This document shows, in pieces, positions 48,133 through 56,643 of a stretch of DNA of 64,000 bases. The notes under the pieces are model-generated. The model had not been told where the DNA came from, ran no database searches, and saw only the letters and a program-made list of their open reading frames with translations. A program made the position numbers and the translations under genes. The first letter of the stretch is position 1, and the number at the start of each line of letters is the position of its first letter. The stretch is from assembly GCA_025210375.1 (NCBI GenBank), contig JAOASB010000029.1:62001-126000 (forward strand), read 5' to 3'. Source of the DNA: Maledivibacter sp. GTDB lineage: Bacteria > Bacillota > Clostridia > Peptostreptococcales > Caminicellaceae.

Positions 48133-48678
48133 TTATTGAATTGTATATACACCCTTTATCATGACATATGATTTAACTGTTACTGCTGCTCCTCTACCAT
48201 CATTTCTAGGAATGATCAATAAATGATTAAGTGGTATTTCTTCCCCAGTTGGAAGATCTACTCCACCAGTCACATCTGAAAGTCCTCCGTTTTCACTAGC
48301 TATAGCAGTGGCTTTACCAGAACGCCAAATGACTTCAGCACTTTCCCCAAATACTATGGTGTTTCCAGCCTCAGCGACAACAACTTGAAATTTTTCTGAT
48401 GTTACTTCTCCAGATGTATTTATATTGTTTGAGCCAGAACTTAATTGGTCAACCTTGGCTTTAAGATCCTTAGAGTCATTGTTTATAGTTTCAAAGTTTT
48501 GATCTATGTAAGATTTTATTTGTTCTATTCTCTTTTCAACATAACTAAGGGTTATTAGGGGATCTTCCTCAGAACCAGGGTTCATAAATCCAGCTCCACT
48601 AATTATAGAAAAACTAACTATTAAAATAATTGCAGCAACTGATATAAATATTTTTTTATTAATTCCTTTCTTGATCAT
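48133..48678 (-). CDS. Unknown membrane-anchored protein opening the wall-polymer cluster
   Basis: The 181-residue protein has one N-terminal membrane helix (IFISVAAIILIVSFSIISGA), a short coiled coil (YVEKRIEQIKSYIDQNFETI), a Ser/Asn linker, and a C-terminal beta-rich domain of about 85 residues (KFQVVVAEAGNTIVFGESAE; IPLNHLLIIPRNDGRGAAVT). I do not recognise a named domain. I start it at 48678 with AGGAGG 7 bp upstream. By position it is the first gene of the cluster, so it may be a surface partner of the polymer machinery. Confidence 0.75.
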   Translation of the reverse strand: MIKKGINKKIFISVAAIILIVSFSIISGAGFMNPGSEEDPLITLSYVEKRIEQIKSYIDQNFETINNDSKDLKAKVDQLSSGSNNINTSGEVTSEKFQVVVAEAGNTIVFGESAEVIWRSGKATAIASENGGLSDVTGGVDLPTGEEIPLNHLLIIPRNDGRGAAVTVKSYVMIKGVYTIQ

Positions 48679-48829
48679 GTTCTTCCTCCTAAGTATACTA
48701 TTTATAATTCTTATGTCCATTTACATTTTAACATAAATATCTTCAATAAAGATATTACAATTTTATTTTTTGAATGTCCTTAAATCCATATCATGGATTT
48801 AGGGTTAAAGCCCTTAATTATGGCAAATG

Positions 48830-48864
48830 AAAAAGGGGCTGTCTCAAAAGACAATCCCTTTTGT
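48830..48864 (-). terminator. Terminator after the endoribonuclease toxin gene
   Basis: AAAAGGGATTGTCT and AGACAGCCCCTTTT pair with a small loop, with a T-rich 3' side on the minus strand. Confidence 0.83.
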
Positions 48865-49215
48865 TTATATTTCCACAAGCCCTAGACTTACCATCAAGCT
48901 TTCATTAACTTTATACATCATCTCATCATCAAGTTTACAGATTTTTTCAATAAATCTTCTTTTGTCTATAGTCCTAATCTGTTCTAAAAGTATTACTGAA
49001 TCCTTAGGCAATCCATACTTTTTCCCATTAATTTCAATATGGGTAGGTAGTTTAGCTTTATTAATCTGCGAAGTTATTGCTGCAATAATCACTGTAGGAC
49101 TATATTTATTTCCTATATCATTTTGTATTACAAGAACTGGGCGAACTCCTCCCTGTTCTGAACCAACAACAGGACTAAGATCTGCGTAAAATATATCTCC
49201 TCTTCGAATTATCAA
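48865..49215 (-). CDS. ndoA: MazF/PemK-type endoribonuclease toxin (NdoA)
   Basis: A sequence-specific mRNA interferase. The 116-residue protein matches Bacillus NdoA in length and hallmark segments: [20 protein letters not shown] with [22 protein letters not shown] and [16 protein letters not shown]. The start is not an ATG: a TTG at 49213-49215 lies one base after the antitoxin stop and aligns exactly with Met1 of NdoA (LIIRRGD against MIVKRGD, from memory). An in-frame ATG at 49242 would add nine residues and overlap the antitoxin. Tight coupling fits toxin dosage control. Confidence 0.9.
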   Translation of the reverse strand: MIIRRGDIFYADLSPVVGSEQGGVRPVLVIQNDIGNKYSPTVIIAAITSQINKAKLPTHIEINGKKYGLPKDSVILLEQIRTIDKRRFIEKICKLDDEMMYKVNESLMVSLGLVEI

Positions 49216-49216
49216 T

Positions 49217-49495
49217 CTACTCACACTCCGCGGCAAGCTCATCTTCATATTTTTCAAGACAACATAAATCCACATCCATACCCATCTCAGCATAAATTAA
49301 ATTTATAGTTGCCATATCTTTGTATCCATTTTTCATAAATTCCCTCATTTCCATTCTCTCTCTCTCCCTTAAATAGGCTTTCATGGCCTCTCTGATGAAT
49401 TCACTTCTATTTCTTTTTTCTAATTTTACTATGTAGTCAACTTCTTCAAGTAGAGAGTCTGGCACACATACCATAATCCTCTTTGTTTCGGCCAT
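49217..49495 (-). CDS. ndoAI: Ribbon-helix-helix antitoxin (NdoAI/EndoAI type)
   Basis: The 92-residue protein opens with an RHH DNA-binding fold ([40 protein letters not shown]), and its C-terminal half should wrap the toxin. The start at 49495 has GGAGGTG 7 bp upstream; an in-frame ATG at 49522 does not. It is placed between alr and the toxin, the conserved alr-ndoAI-ndoA order of Firmicutes, and probably autoregulates the pair. Confidence 0.9.
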   Translation of the reverse strand: MAETKRIMVCVPDSLLEEVDYIVKLEKRNRSEFIREAMKAYLRERERMEMREFMKNGYKDMATINLIYAEMGMDVDLCCLEKYEDELAAECE

Positions 49496-49689
49496 AATAC
49501 TGCACCTCCAAGGAAACTTCACACAAAGTTTATTTGTATTTTGAAAATGAATGGAAATAACAATCTTTATATTGTCAAAGATACCAACATTATATACTAT
49601 TTAGTATAAGTGTGTCAATCTCGCCAATATTTTATGCATTTGATTAATTCATATTATTTAATAAGTGTTTTGACATAGGATTTAAAAAA

Positions 49690-50865
49690 TCACAATTCCA
49701 TAATATAATCTGAAAAATCAACTATTTCATTGTCTTTAATATAAATTCTAGGAACCCTTTTACTTATCATACAAACTATTTCATAGTTAATTGTACCTAT
49801 ATTTTTAGCTATATCATCTATCGTTATGTAATTATTACCGTCTCCACCAAATAATATAACTTCATCTCCACAATTAACATCTAGTCCCGTAACTTCAATC
49901 ATACATTGATCCATACATATACTTCCAACAACAGGGACTTTTTTCCCCTTAACTACTGCCTGAGCCTTTCCACTTAACAATCTAGTATATCCGTCCGCAT
50001 ATCCTATGGGTAATGTGGCTATTTTAGTGGTTTGATCTGCTTTGTATAATAATCCATAGCTAACTCCCGTACCTTTTTCTATGTATTTCACATGGGAAAT
50101 CATCGCCTTTAAAGACATCACTTCCTTTAGCTTTACATTGCTTTTATCTACCTCATCGGAAGGGTATAGTCCATAAAGCATTATGCCCGCCCTAACCATA
50201 TTATAATTCATTTCAGGTAAATCAATTATGGCTGCACTATTTGATACGTGCTTTATTGGAATATTTATATCCTGTTTTTCAAGAGTATCACAAATGAAAT
50301 TAAACTTTTCCCATTGATTATAGGTAAATTCTTTTTGTTTTTCATCGGCAACAGCAAAATGTGTAAAAATCCCTTCAATCATTAAATTAGGAAGTTTGCT
50401 TATTTCTTTAATTACCTCTATTGTTTGCTGGTCTGCTTTCATCCCTAATCTACTCATTCCCGTATCAACTTTAATATGCACCTTGACTTCATTATTTAAC
50501 TCCTGAGCTTTTTTTGAATAGGCCAAGGCTTGTTCATATGTATAAATAGTTTGAATGATATTGTGTCTTATAACCAAATCAGCATTTTCGTTGGGAGTAT
50601 AACCTAATATAAGGATAGGAACATTATCATAATTTTTTCTAAGTTGAATAGCCTCCGACAGAGTTGCTACAGCGAATCTGTCTGCTCCGTTTTCCAGTAA
50701 AGTTTTACCTATCTGTACAGCACCATGACCATATGCATCGGCCTTTATTACTGCCGTTATCATCGTCCCAGGCTTAACAATTCTCTTAACCTCTTTGATA
50801 TTGTGAGCCAAATTATTTAGGTTGATTTCTACCCACACAGGTCTTAGTTCATTCATCCTTTGCAT
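49690..50865 (-). CDS. alr: Alanine racemase
   Basis: A PLP enzyme that makes D-alanine for peptidoglycan. The 391-residue protein has WVEINLNNLAHNIKEVKR, the PLP lysine in VIKADAYGHGA, TGMSRLG, and the second catalytic residue region VRAGIMLYGLYPS, plus GSICMDQCMIEV near the C-terminus. I start it at 50865, where GGAGGG lies 5 bp upstream. It follows the gerS-like gene, as in Clostridioides difficile (gerS-alr2) and comparable to ydcC-alr in Bacillus. Confidence 0.95.
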   Translation of the reverse strand: MQRMNELRPVWVEINLNNLAHNIKEVKRIVKPGTMITAVIKADAYGHGAVQIGKTLLENGADRFAVATLSEAIQLRKNYDNVPILILGYTPNENADLVIRHNIIQTIYTYEQALAYSKKAQELNNEVKVHIKVDTGMSRLGMKADQQTIEVIKEISKLPNLMIEGIFTHFAVADEKQKEFTYNQWEKFNFICDTLEKQDINIPIKHVSNSAAIIDLPEMNYNMVRAGIMLYGLYPSDEVDKSNVKLKEVMSLKAMISHVKYIEKGTGVSYGLLYKADQTTKIATLPIGYADGYTRLLSGKAQAVVKGKKVPVVGSICMDQCMIEVTGLDVNCGDEVILFGGDGNNYITIDDIAKNIGTINYEIVCMISKRVPRIYIKDNEIVDFSDYIMEL

Positions 50866-50890
50866 ATTATCCCTCCACATGTCAAAAATA

Positions 50891-51508
50891 TCATTCTATT
50901 GTAAATATTCTATTATCTACCTTCTCATTATATCTGAAATTTTTATATTTTACATCAATTCTTACATTTTCATCTACATCTAAAACCTGAAGTCTATAGG
51001 GATAATATTTTTCTATATCGAACCAAAGCTTTTCTTTACTGAAATACGGGTGATTCCCCGGTATCTCTGTTTGTAATAATATATATTCATTTTCATCCAT
51101 AACCTCTTTAGTCAACTTTACATTTTCCGTATTTACAAAGTTATTTATAAAATATCCTAAAAACATTTTTTGCTCAGGAGAAGCTGTAAAATTCTCCATA
51201 AGCCATTCTTGGCCTATCCTCGGATGACATGTCCATGCCCTTTTCCCATTGTATATGGTTACCTTGCCCTTCAGATTTTCTGGGGCTTCTACCTCTATTC
51301 TGTATTTGTCAGGAGCTGCAAACCAGTGTTTAGCGGTATAATTTTGTGGACTCTTGTTCCCATATACAGTAATCTGGGCGGTACACATATATGTATCTAA
51401 ATTTACAATCTTCTTCTGGGCATCATAAAATACTTCTTCATTGGTTCTTTCACTACATCCAGCCAGCAATAAAGCAACAATAACGATTAACATAAGCCTA
51501 TATTTCAA
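50891..51508 (-). CDS. GerS-like (LolA-fold) lipoprotein
   Basis: A lipoprotein signal ending LLAGCSE (Cys about 18) precedes a 185-residue LolA/LppX-like beta-sheet domain (YMCTAQITVYGNKSPQNYTA; WFAAPDKYRIEVEAPENLKG; LQTEIPGNHPYFSKEKLWFD). In C. difficile GerS is needed for cortex modification and germination, and the gene sits directly before alr, as here. In Bacillus, ydcC holds this place. A germination role is therefore inferred from order and fold. Confidence 0.83.
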   Translation of the reverse strand: MKYRLMLIVIVALLLAGCSERTNEEVFYDAQKKIVNLDTYMCTAQITVYGNKSPQNYTAKHWFAAPDKYRIEVEAPENLKGKVTIYNGKRAWTCHPRIGQEWLMENFTASPEQKMFLGYFINNFVNTENVKLTKEVMDENEYILLQTEIPGNHPYFSKEKLWFDIEKYYPYRLQVLDVDENVRIDVKYKNFRYNEKVDNRIFTIE

Positions 51509-51739
51509 GAGTATCCCCCCTCAAGAACAAAAGCATCATTTATCCATAAGCTTAAATCATAAAGGATGCTTCTATAGCTCTAAGTTGCTATCTTACTATG
51601 GAGCCCTAAGTATTAGGACTTAAAAACATCTTATTTCTAATTCTACGTTTTATCTTAATAAATATTCCTTAAAATATCTGCTTCTATAGGAATTTTAGTA
51701 TAGGATTTAATTTATACATTTCTATTTACAAATGGCACT

Positions 51740-53308
51740 TTATTTATTCTTTCTTTCCTTCATCCGTTGTACAATGTTCTTTATGGTATAGGGAAGGTAT
51801 TCCACCAAATCCCCTGCTAATAAACCATATTCACCCTTATCCCCAGCTACACTATCTCCAGTTACTCCATGGAGATATACTGAGGTTACTGTGGCTTTCA
51901 GAGGCTCTAAGCCCTGGGCAATTAGTCCCGTTATAATACCTGTAAGTACATCTCCACTTCCAGCCGTGGCCATACCAGGATTTCCACATATATTTATAAA
52001 AACTTCTCCCCCAGGTGCTACTACTATAGTGCTTGCCCCCTTTAAAACCACTATAACACCTAGGTTTTGGGAAAACTCTTTTGCCACTGCAATCAAATTA
52101 TTTTTTATTTCTTCTATGGATATACCTGTTAATCTCGACATTTCCCCTATATGTGGAGTGATGATTATCTTCGATTTTTTTTCTAAAAGCCACTGAGTAT
52201 TTTTAGATAAAGCATTTAATCCATCTGCGTCTATTACTATAGGAACTTTAACTTTATTTAATACTTGCTTTGTTATTTCTGAAAGCTCCGCTGTATTTCC
52301 GCATCCAGGCCCAATAGTTAATACATTTGCATTTTCTGTATCTGCGATTATTTTCTCTATATGATTAATCCCTATTACTCCTTTTCGCATCTCTTGAAGT
52401 GGAACCGTAATAGCTTCAGGAACACTAGTTTTAACTATATGATTTAAGCTTTCCCCAATATATAGCTTGAGTAGTCCGAGCCCTGTCCGCAGTGCAGACT
52501 TACATGTTAATATGGCTGCTCCAGTCATACCGGCAGAGCCAGCAATTATATTTGCTTTACCATAACTTCCTTTATGAGTATTCTTTTTTCTCGATGGCAA
52601 ATTATCTTTTATGAGTTCAAAATCTATTAGATTGTGGTTTAGGTCCATACTTTTTATAACCTGCTTAGGTATTCCTATATCTGCAATTACAAGTTCTCCA
52701 TTGTATTCGGCTCCTGGATAAATTAAATTACCGCACTTTGGAAGAGAGAAGGCAATAGTTTTATCCGCCCTTATGGCTGCTTTATATACTTTCCCATCAT
52801 TTCCACCTATTCCCGAGGGTATATCAATGGATATAGTATGCTTGCTATGCTTATTAATTATATTAATTACCTTTTCAGAAACACCTCCAATATCTTTATT
52901 TAATCCTGTTCCAAACAATGCATCAACAACATGGGGAAAATGTATTAGATTTTCCTTAAATTTTATAAGATCCTCGTCATATCCTATAGTATGTATATCA
53001 ATCCCAAGCTTTGTAATTATATTAAGATTTATTAAGGCATCTCCCTTAATACCATCTTTGTCTCCCACTATAAATACATTTAGTTCAAATCCCTTATCAT
53101 ATAGATGTCTTGCCACAACAAAACCATCCCCGCCATTATTACCTCTACCACAAACTATAGTGAATTTTGACTGTGTACTAAACTCCTTTATTATCTCCTT
53201 AACTACGGAAACACCTGCATTTTCCATAAGTACAACACCTGGTATTCCATACTTTTCTATTGTGATTTTATCAATTGATCTCATTTCATCACTTAAGGCT
53301 ACTTTCAA
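51740..53308 (-). CDS. nnr: Bifunctional NAD(P)H-hydrate epimerase and ADP-dependent dehydratase
   Basis: A metabolite repair enzyme that rescues hydrated NAD(P)H. The N-terminal YjeF domain (about 1-205) has the epimerase loop GRGNNGGDGFVVARHL and DALFGTGLN. The C-terminal ribokinase-like domain (about 225-522) has GSAGMTGAAILT, TIGPGCGN, ITPHIGEMSRL, VLKGAST and AGSGDVLTGIITGL (catalytic Asp). The start is a TTG at 53306-53308 with AGGTGGTGA 4-5 bp upstream; the ATG at 53338 has no site. It is placed between acpS and the gerS-like gene. Confidence 0.93.
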   Translation of the reverse strand: MKVALSDEMRSIDKITIEKYGIPGVVLMENAGVSVVKEIIKEFSTQSKFTIVCGRGNNGGDGFVVARHLYDKGFELNVFIVGDKDGIKGDALINLNIITKLGIDIHTIGYDEDLIKFKENLIHFPHVVDALFGTGLNKDIGGVSEKVINIINKHSKHTISIDIPSGIGGNDGKVYKAAIRADKTIAFSLPKCGNLIYPGAEYNGELVIADIGIPKQVIKSMDLNHNLIDFELIKDNLPSRKKNTHKGSYGKANIIAGSAGMTGAAILTCKSALRTGLGLLKLYIGESLNHIVKTSVPEAITVPLQEMRKGVIGINHIEKIIADTENANVLTIGPGCGNTAELSEITKQVLNKVKVPIVIDADGLNALSKNTQWLLEKKSKIIITPHIGEMSRLTGISIEEIKNNLIAVAKEFSQNLGVIVVLKGASTIVVAPGGEVFINICGNPGMATAGSGDVLTGIITGLIAQGLEPLKATVTSVYLHGVTGDSVAGDKGEYGLLAGDLVEYLPYTIKNIVQRMKERKNK

Positions 53309-53402
53309 ATAATCACCACCTGAATTTAGACATCCCACGATCCTTGATATCTTTATTTAACTCCTCATCTTAATCCCATCCATATAAATTTTTCCTATGG
53401 TT

Positions 53403-53768
53403 TTATATTCCTATTGCCTGAGCCACAGCGTATTGTCTACAGTGAGATATAGATAACTCTATCTTTGTTATTCCCTTTTCATTAGATATTCGTCTAGCTT
53501 TTTCATGTAAAGTTACAATAGGTTTTCCCAGTTTATCTCTAACTATTTCTATATCCAACCACTTAAATCCTCTAACTCCCGTTCCCAAAGCCTTTACAAC
53601 GGCTTCTTTAGCAGCAAAACTTCCTGCAATAGTATATATATTATTGTTTATGGTTTTAAAGTACTCTATTTCATTTTTTGTGAAAATTCTTTTTATAAAT
53701 TTTTCATTTTCCACTGCCCTTTGTATTCTTTCTATCTCTATAATATCTATTCCTGTTCCTTTAATCAT
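53403..53768 (-). CDS. acpS: Holo-[acyl-carrier-protein] synthase
   Basis: Transfers 4'-phosphopantetheine from CoA to acyl carrier protein. The 121-residue protein has the two family motifs, GTGIDIIEIERI (Mg-binding Asp) and FAAKEAVVKALGTG (Glu/Lys), and ends with the conserved SISHCRQYAVAQAI. GAGGTGA precedes the ATG. It begins the acpS-nnr-gerS-alr-ndoAI-ndoA series, comparable to acpS-ydcC-alr in Bacillus. Confidence 0.95.
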   Translation of the reverse strand: MIKGTGIDIIEIERIQRAVENEKFIKRIFTKNEIEYFKTINNNIYTIAGSFAAKEAVVKALGTGVRGFKWLDIEIVRDKLGKPIVTLHEKARRISNEKGITKIELSISHCRQYAVAQAIGI

Positions 53769-53826
53769 TTTTTGTCACCTCGTACTTATCAATTATTTAA
53801 ATTATACCCAATTATCTGAATAAAAA

Positions 53827-53857
53827 AAACCTTCAACAACTGTGGTCATTGAAGTTT
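53827..53857 (-). terminator. Terminator after the coiled-coil protein gene
   Basis: AAACTTCAA and TTGAAGGTTT pair around a 12-nt loop, followed on the minus strand by a T run. Confidence 0.8.
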
Positions 53858-53868
53858 CCCGCTATGTA

Positions 53869-54465
53869 TTATAAAAACTGTTTATCTAATTTGTCTGTTT
53901 CTTCATGTCCCAATGTTCCATGTAAATATAAATAAAGATCATTCAGCCTTTTTTCCTTTGTGAATTTTTCTTCCCACATTTTCCCTAGGTCTCTTCTTAT
54001 TTTCACTATCTCTTTGTCCAAATAACTAACTCTTTCTCTTCCTTCACTAATGTCTTCATATGAAATTGCTACTGTTTCTTTAAGCAACTCAAAATTGGTG
54101 TCATAAATCTCCCTAGGAAGCATTTCTAATCTGAATTGTAATTCATCGATTTTATCATTAACATCTAATATCTTATCCTTGGTATTTTCTAATTCATCTA
54201 AGGCGGCGGTATTATTATTAGAATTAGCTTCATCAGAAAGCTTCAAAACCTTATTCATTAATATCCTTTTTTCTTTGTTAACTTTTTTAAGCTCTTTAGT
54301 AGTTTCCTTTTCTTCATCGATTAATTCTTCTAGTTCATGGGTTAATCTTCTTATGGTCTTTGTAGGTCTCTCATTGAATAATTTTAGCCATCCATTATCT
54401 TTAATCAAAATTGGTATTTTATTTTTTTTTATGATTTTTTCATCAATATCTATTTCTTTAAACAT
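53869..54465 (-). CDS. Cytosolic coiled-coil protein of unknown function
   Basis: The 198-residue, highly charged protein has no signal or membrane segment. Residues about 35-120 form a coiled coil (RRLTHELEELIDEEKETTKE; KKVNKEKRILMNKVLKLSDE) interrupted by an Asn-rich patch (NSNNNTA), and a second helical stretch follows (YLDKEIVKIRRDLGKMWEEK). The ends (ILIKDNGWLKLF; LYLYLHGTLGHEETDKLD) look specific, not repetitive. I do not recognise it. AGGAGAG precedes the ATG. It is divergent from splB, so a spore or DNA-repair link is possible but unproven. Confidence 0.75.
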   Translation of the reverse strand: MFKEIDIDEKIIKKNKIPILIKDNGWLKLFNERPTKTIRRLTHELEELIDEEKETTKELKKVNKEKRILMNKVLKLSDEANSNNNTAALDELENTKDKILDVNDKIDELQFRLEMLPREIYDTNFELLKETVAISYEDISEGRERVSYLDKEIVKIRRDLGKMWEEKFTKEKRLNDLYLYLHGTLGHEETDKLDKQFL

Positions 54466-54579
54466 ATATATTATCTCTCCTAGGATTTTGTAAATTCATA
54501 TTTTACTTTAATAGGTTCCCATTACTCCCTATATATATTCTCGTCAAAGATTATAAATATCTTTAGCCCTTTCTCAAAT

Positions 54580-54606
54580 AATATTAATACCTTTGAAATT
54601 GTTTAT
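54580..54606. repeat. Half copy of the short fold-back element
   Basis: AATATTAATACCTTTGAAAT followed by TGTTTAT matches the right part of the element at 47561-47595; the left inverted end is missing. Confidence 0.4.
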
Positions 54607-54713
54607 GAATATATCATGAATATTAGCAAAGATTATTAAAAAGAACAAATATATAGATTTACCCTAAACTCTCTATAGGAATTTTGAAAATTAATAAAAA
54701 AGGAGTTTTTATT

Positions 54714-55739
54714 ATGAAGCCTTGGATACCTGATAGAGTATATTTTGAACCAGCTTCCCTCGAATATCCTTTGGGTAAAAGGATATTTAAGTTTTGTGAG
54801 CAAAATGCTATTGAAATCCTAACAACCACTTCCCATAATCAAGTTAGGGGCATCCCCGGTGAAGATGAAAAAGCTAAGTTTGCCGCTTCAAAAAAAACCT
54901 TAGTAGTAGGAACCAAAAAAAGTTTGAAGCTAGATGTTTGCAGACCCTCTGCCCACTATCAATTTTCACTTATGACTAACTGTCCTGGTAATTGTGAATA
55001 CTGTTATCTTTTTTCTACTCAAGGTAAAAAGCCCTATGTAAGGGTTTATGTGAATACGGAAGATCTCTATGAAACAATAGAAAAATACATAGAGGAAAGA
55101 CTTCCAGAAATAACAGTGTTCGAGGCTGCAAGTGCTGGCGATCCCTTGGCAGTTGAACATATAACCGGTACTCTAAAAGAAACTATAGAATTTTTTGGAA
55201 AGCTAACTAAGGGAAGATTAAGGGTAGTAACCAAATTCTCTAATGTTGAATCCATATTAAATGCAGATCATAGGGGACATACTAGGTTTAGGTTCTCCAT
55301 TAACTCAAATTATGTTATAAATAGCTTTGAACATAATACAGATAGTCTTGAAAACAGACTAATAGCAGCCAAAAAAATAGGTCAAGCAGGCTATCCTTTA
55401 GGATTTATAATCGCACCAATAATACGTCATGAAAATTGGAAAATGGAGTATAAGGATTTGGTTGAAAGGCTTCACACCCACATAGCCTTTGCTAAAATGG
55501 AGGATATAAGCTTCGAACTTATTCAACATAGATTTACTAGCAATGCCAAAAAAGTTATAATTGAAAGATTTCCTAATACTAAGCTTGATATGGATGAAAG
55601 TATTAGAAAGAAAAAATATGGTAAATATGGAAGAGTTAAATATGTTTATACCAAAGAAGAAGCTAAAGAGATAAAGGAATATGTCAGTAATTTGATCATG
55701 GAAAATTTTCCAAATGCAAACATAGAATACTTTACATAA
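54714..55739 (+). CDS. splB: Spore photoproduct lyase (radical SAM)
   Basis: Repairs the 5-thyminyl-dihydrothymine lesion of UV-exposed spore DNA. The 341-residue protein has the SPL-type cluster motif CPGNCEYC (Cys90, Cys94, Cys97), matching Bacillus subtilis SplB numbering (91, 95, 98) offset by one. The Bacillus hydrogen-donor Cys141 falls at Ser140 here (FEAASAGD). Later conserved stretches are VVTKFSNVES and LGFIIAPIIRHENWKMEY. I start it at 54714, with AAAGGAG 8 bp upstream; the ATG at 54684 has no site. It is transcribed alone and should be forespore-expressed, though I could not identify a clear sigma-G promoter. Confidence 0.93.
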   Translation: MKPWIPDRVYFEPASLEYPLGKRIFKFCEQNAIEILTTTSHNQVRGIPGEDEKAKFAASKKTLVVGTKKSLKLDVCRPSAHYQFSLMTNCPGNCEYCYLFSTQGKKPYVRVYVNTEDLYETIEKYIEERLPEITVFEAASAGDPLAVEHITGTLKETIEFFGKLTKGRLRVVTKFSNVESILNADHRGHTRFRFSINSNYVINSFEHNTDSLENRLIAAKKIGQAGYPLGFIIAPIIRHENWKMEYKDLVERLHTHIAFAKMEDISFELIQHRFTSNAKKVIIERFPNTKLDMDESIRKKKYGKYGRVKYVYTKEEAKEIKEYVSNLIMENFPNANIEYFT

Positions 55740-55743
55740 AACA

Positions 55744-55838
55744 AAGCGTCATAGGACGCTTCAGATTGTTGACAAAATGGCAGACTTCCTAAAAACGTGA
55801 ATTCCTTCGTTGCTACCTATGCTAAGAGCCCTTAGGAT
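55744..55838. repeat. Partial palindromic element next to the splB terminator hairpin (copy C)
   Basis: The splB terminator hairpin AAGCGTCATAGGACGCTT (55744-55761) is immediately followed by CAGATTGTTGACAAAATGG, which is the inverse of the right end of copies A and B. CCTAAAAACGTGAATTCCTT and CGTTGCTACC then resemble their left arm. The element stops near the oppF stop codon with no second hairpin, so it is truncated. Confidence 0.7.
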
Positions 55839-55841
55839 ATC

Positions 55842-56621
55842 TTAAAGCATTGCTTCAATCAGTCTTCTTGTATATTCATGATTGGGGGTATTTAGGATTT
55901 GATTTTTATCTCCAATCTCAACAATTTTACCCTTATACATTACAGCTATTCTATTACATATATGCTTAATCACCTTTAAATCATGGGAAATAAATAAGTA
56001 GGTTAGATTTAATTCATCCTTCAACTTTAATAATAGATTTAATATTTGACCTTGTACCGATACATCTAAGGCCGACACTGGTTCATCACATACTATAAGT
56101 TTAGGCCTTGTAGCTATAGCACGTGCTATCCCTACCCTCTGTCGTTGACCTCCACTTAACTGATGTGGAAATTTTTCTTTATCACTGCCAGATAAACCTA
56201 CCATTTGTAATAATCTTGTTACCTCATAATCCCTTTCTTTAAATGGAACTATATTATGTATTTTTAATGGCTCCATCACTAATTCCCCGATAGTCATTTT
56301 AGGATCCAAGGTTCCATGGGTATGCTGAAAGATTATCTGAATATCTTTTCTAATTTTTCTCATTTTTTTTTCTTCTATATCAGTAATATTAATGCCATTG
56401 AAAAATAACTTACCCCTATCGCTTTGCAAAAGCTTTAATATTAAACTGCCTGTAGTACTTTTCCCACTACCACTCTCTCCTATTAAACCTAGAATTTCAC
56501 CTTCTTTAATTTCAAAGGAAATATTATCTACAGCTCTTATAACGGTCTTGGGAGCAAAAACACTTTTTTTGATTATGAAATGCTTCGAAAGGTTCTCTAC
56601 TTCAAGGATATTTTCGCCCAT
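55842..56621 (-). CDS. Oligopeptide/dipeptide-type ABC ATPase, OppF/DppF-like
   Basis: The 259-residue ATPase shows Walker A GESGSGKST, FQHTHGTLDPKMTIGELVME, signature LSGGQRQRVGIARAIA and FISHDLKVIKH. It ends soon after the NBD (TRRLIEAML), lacking the C-terminal oligopeptide extension. The start at 56621 (AAGGTGGAGGA) lies 23 bp after oppD; an ATG at 56663 would overlap. No permease or binding protein is adjacent, so the pair is an orphan or works with components elsewhere (peptide or nickel). Confidence 0.88.
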   Translation of the reverse strand: MGENILEVENLSKHFIIKKSVFAPKTVIRAVDNISFEIKEGEILGLIGESGSGKSTTGSLILKLLQSDRGKLFFNGINITDIEEKKMRKIRKDIQIIFQHTHGTLDPKMTIGELVMEPLKIHNIVPFKERDYEVTRLLQMVGLSGSDKEKFPHQLSGGQRQRVGIARAIATRPKLIVCDEPVSALDVSVQGQILNLLLKLKDELNLTYLFISHDLKVIKHICNRIAVMYKGKIVEIGDKNQILNTPNHEYTRRLIEAML

Positions 56622-56643
56622 TCCTCCACCTTCTTTCCCCATT

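Noticed and set aside
52773..53312. A 179-codon plus-strand frame over the nnr gene
   Set aside because: It is antisense to the conserved epimerase domain and lacks a start site.
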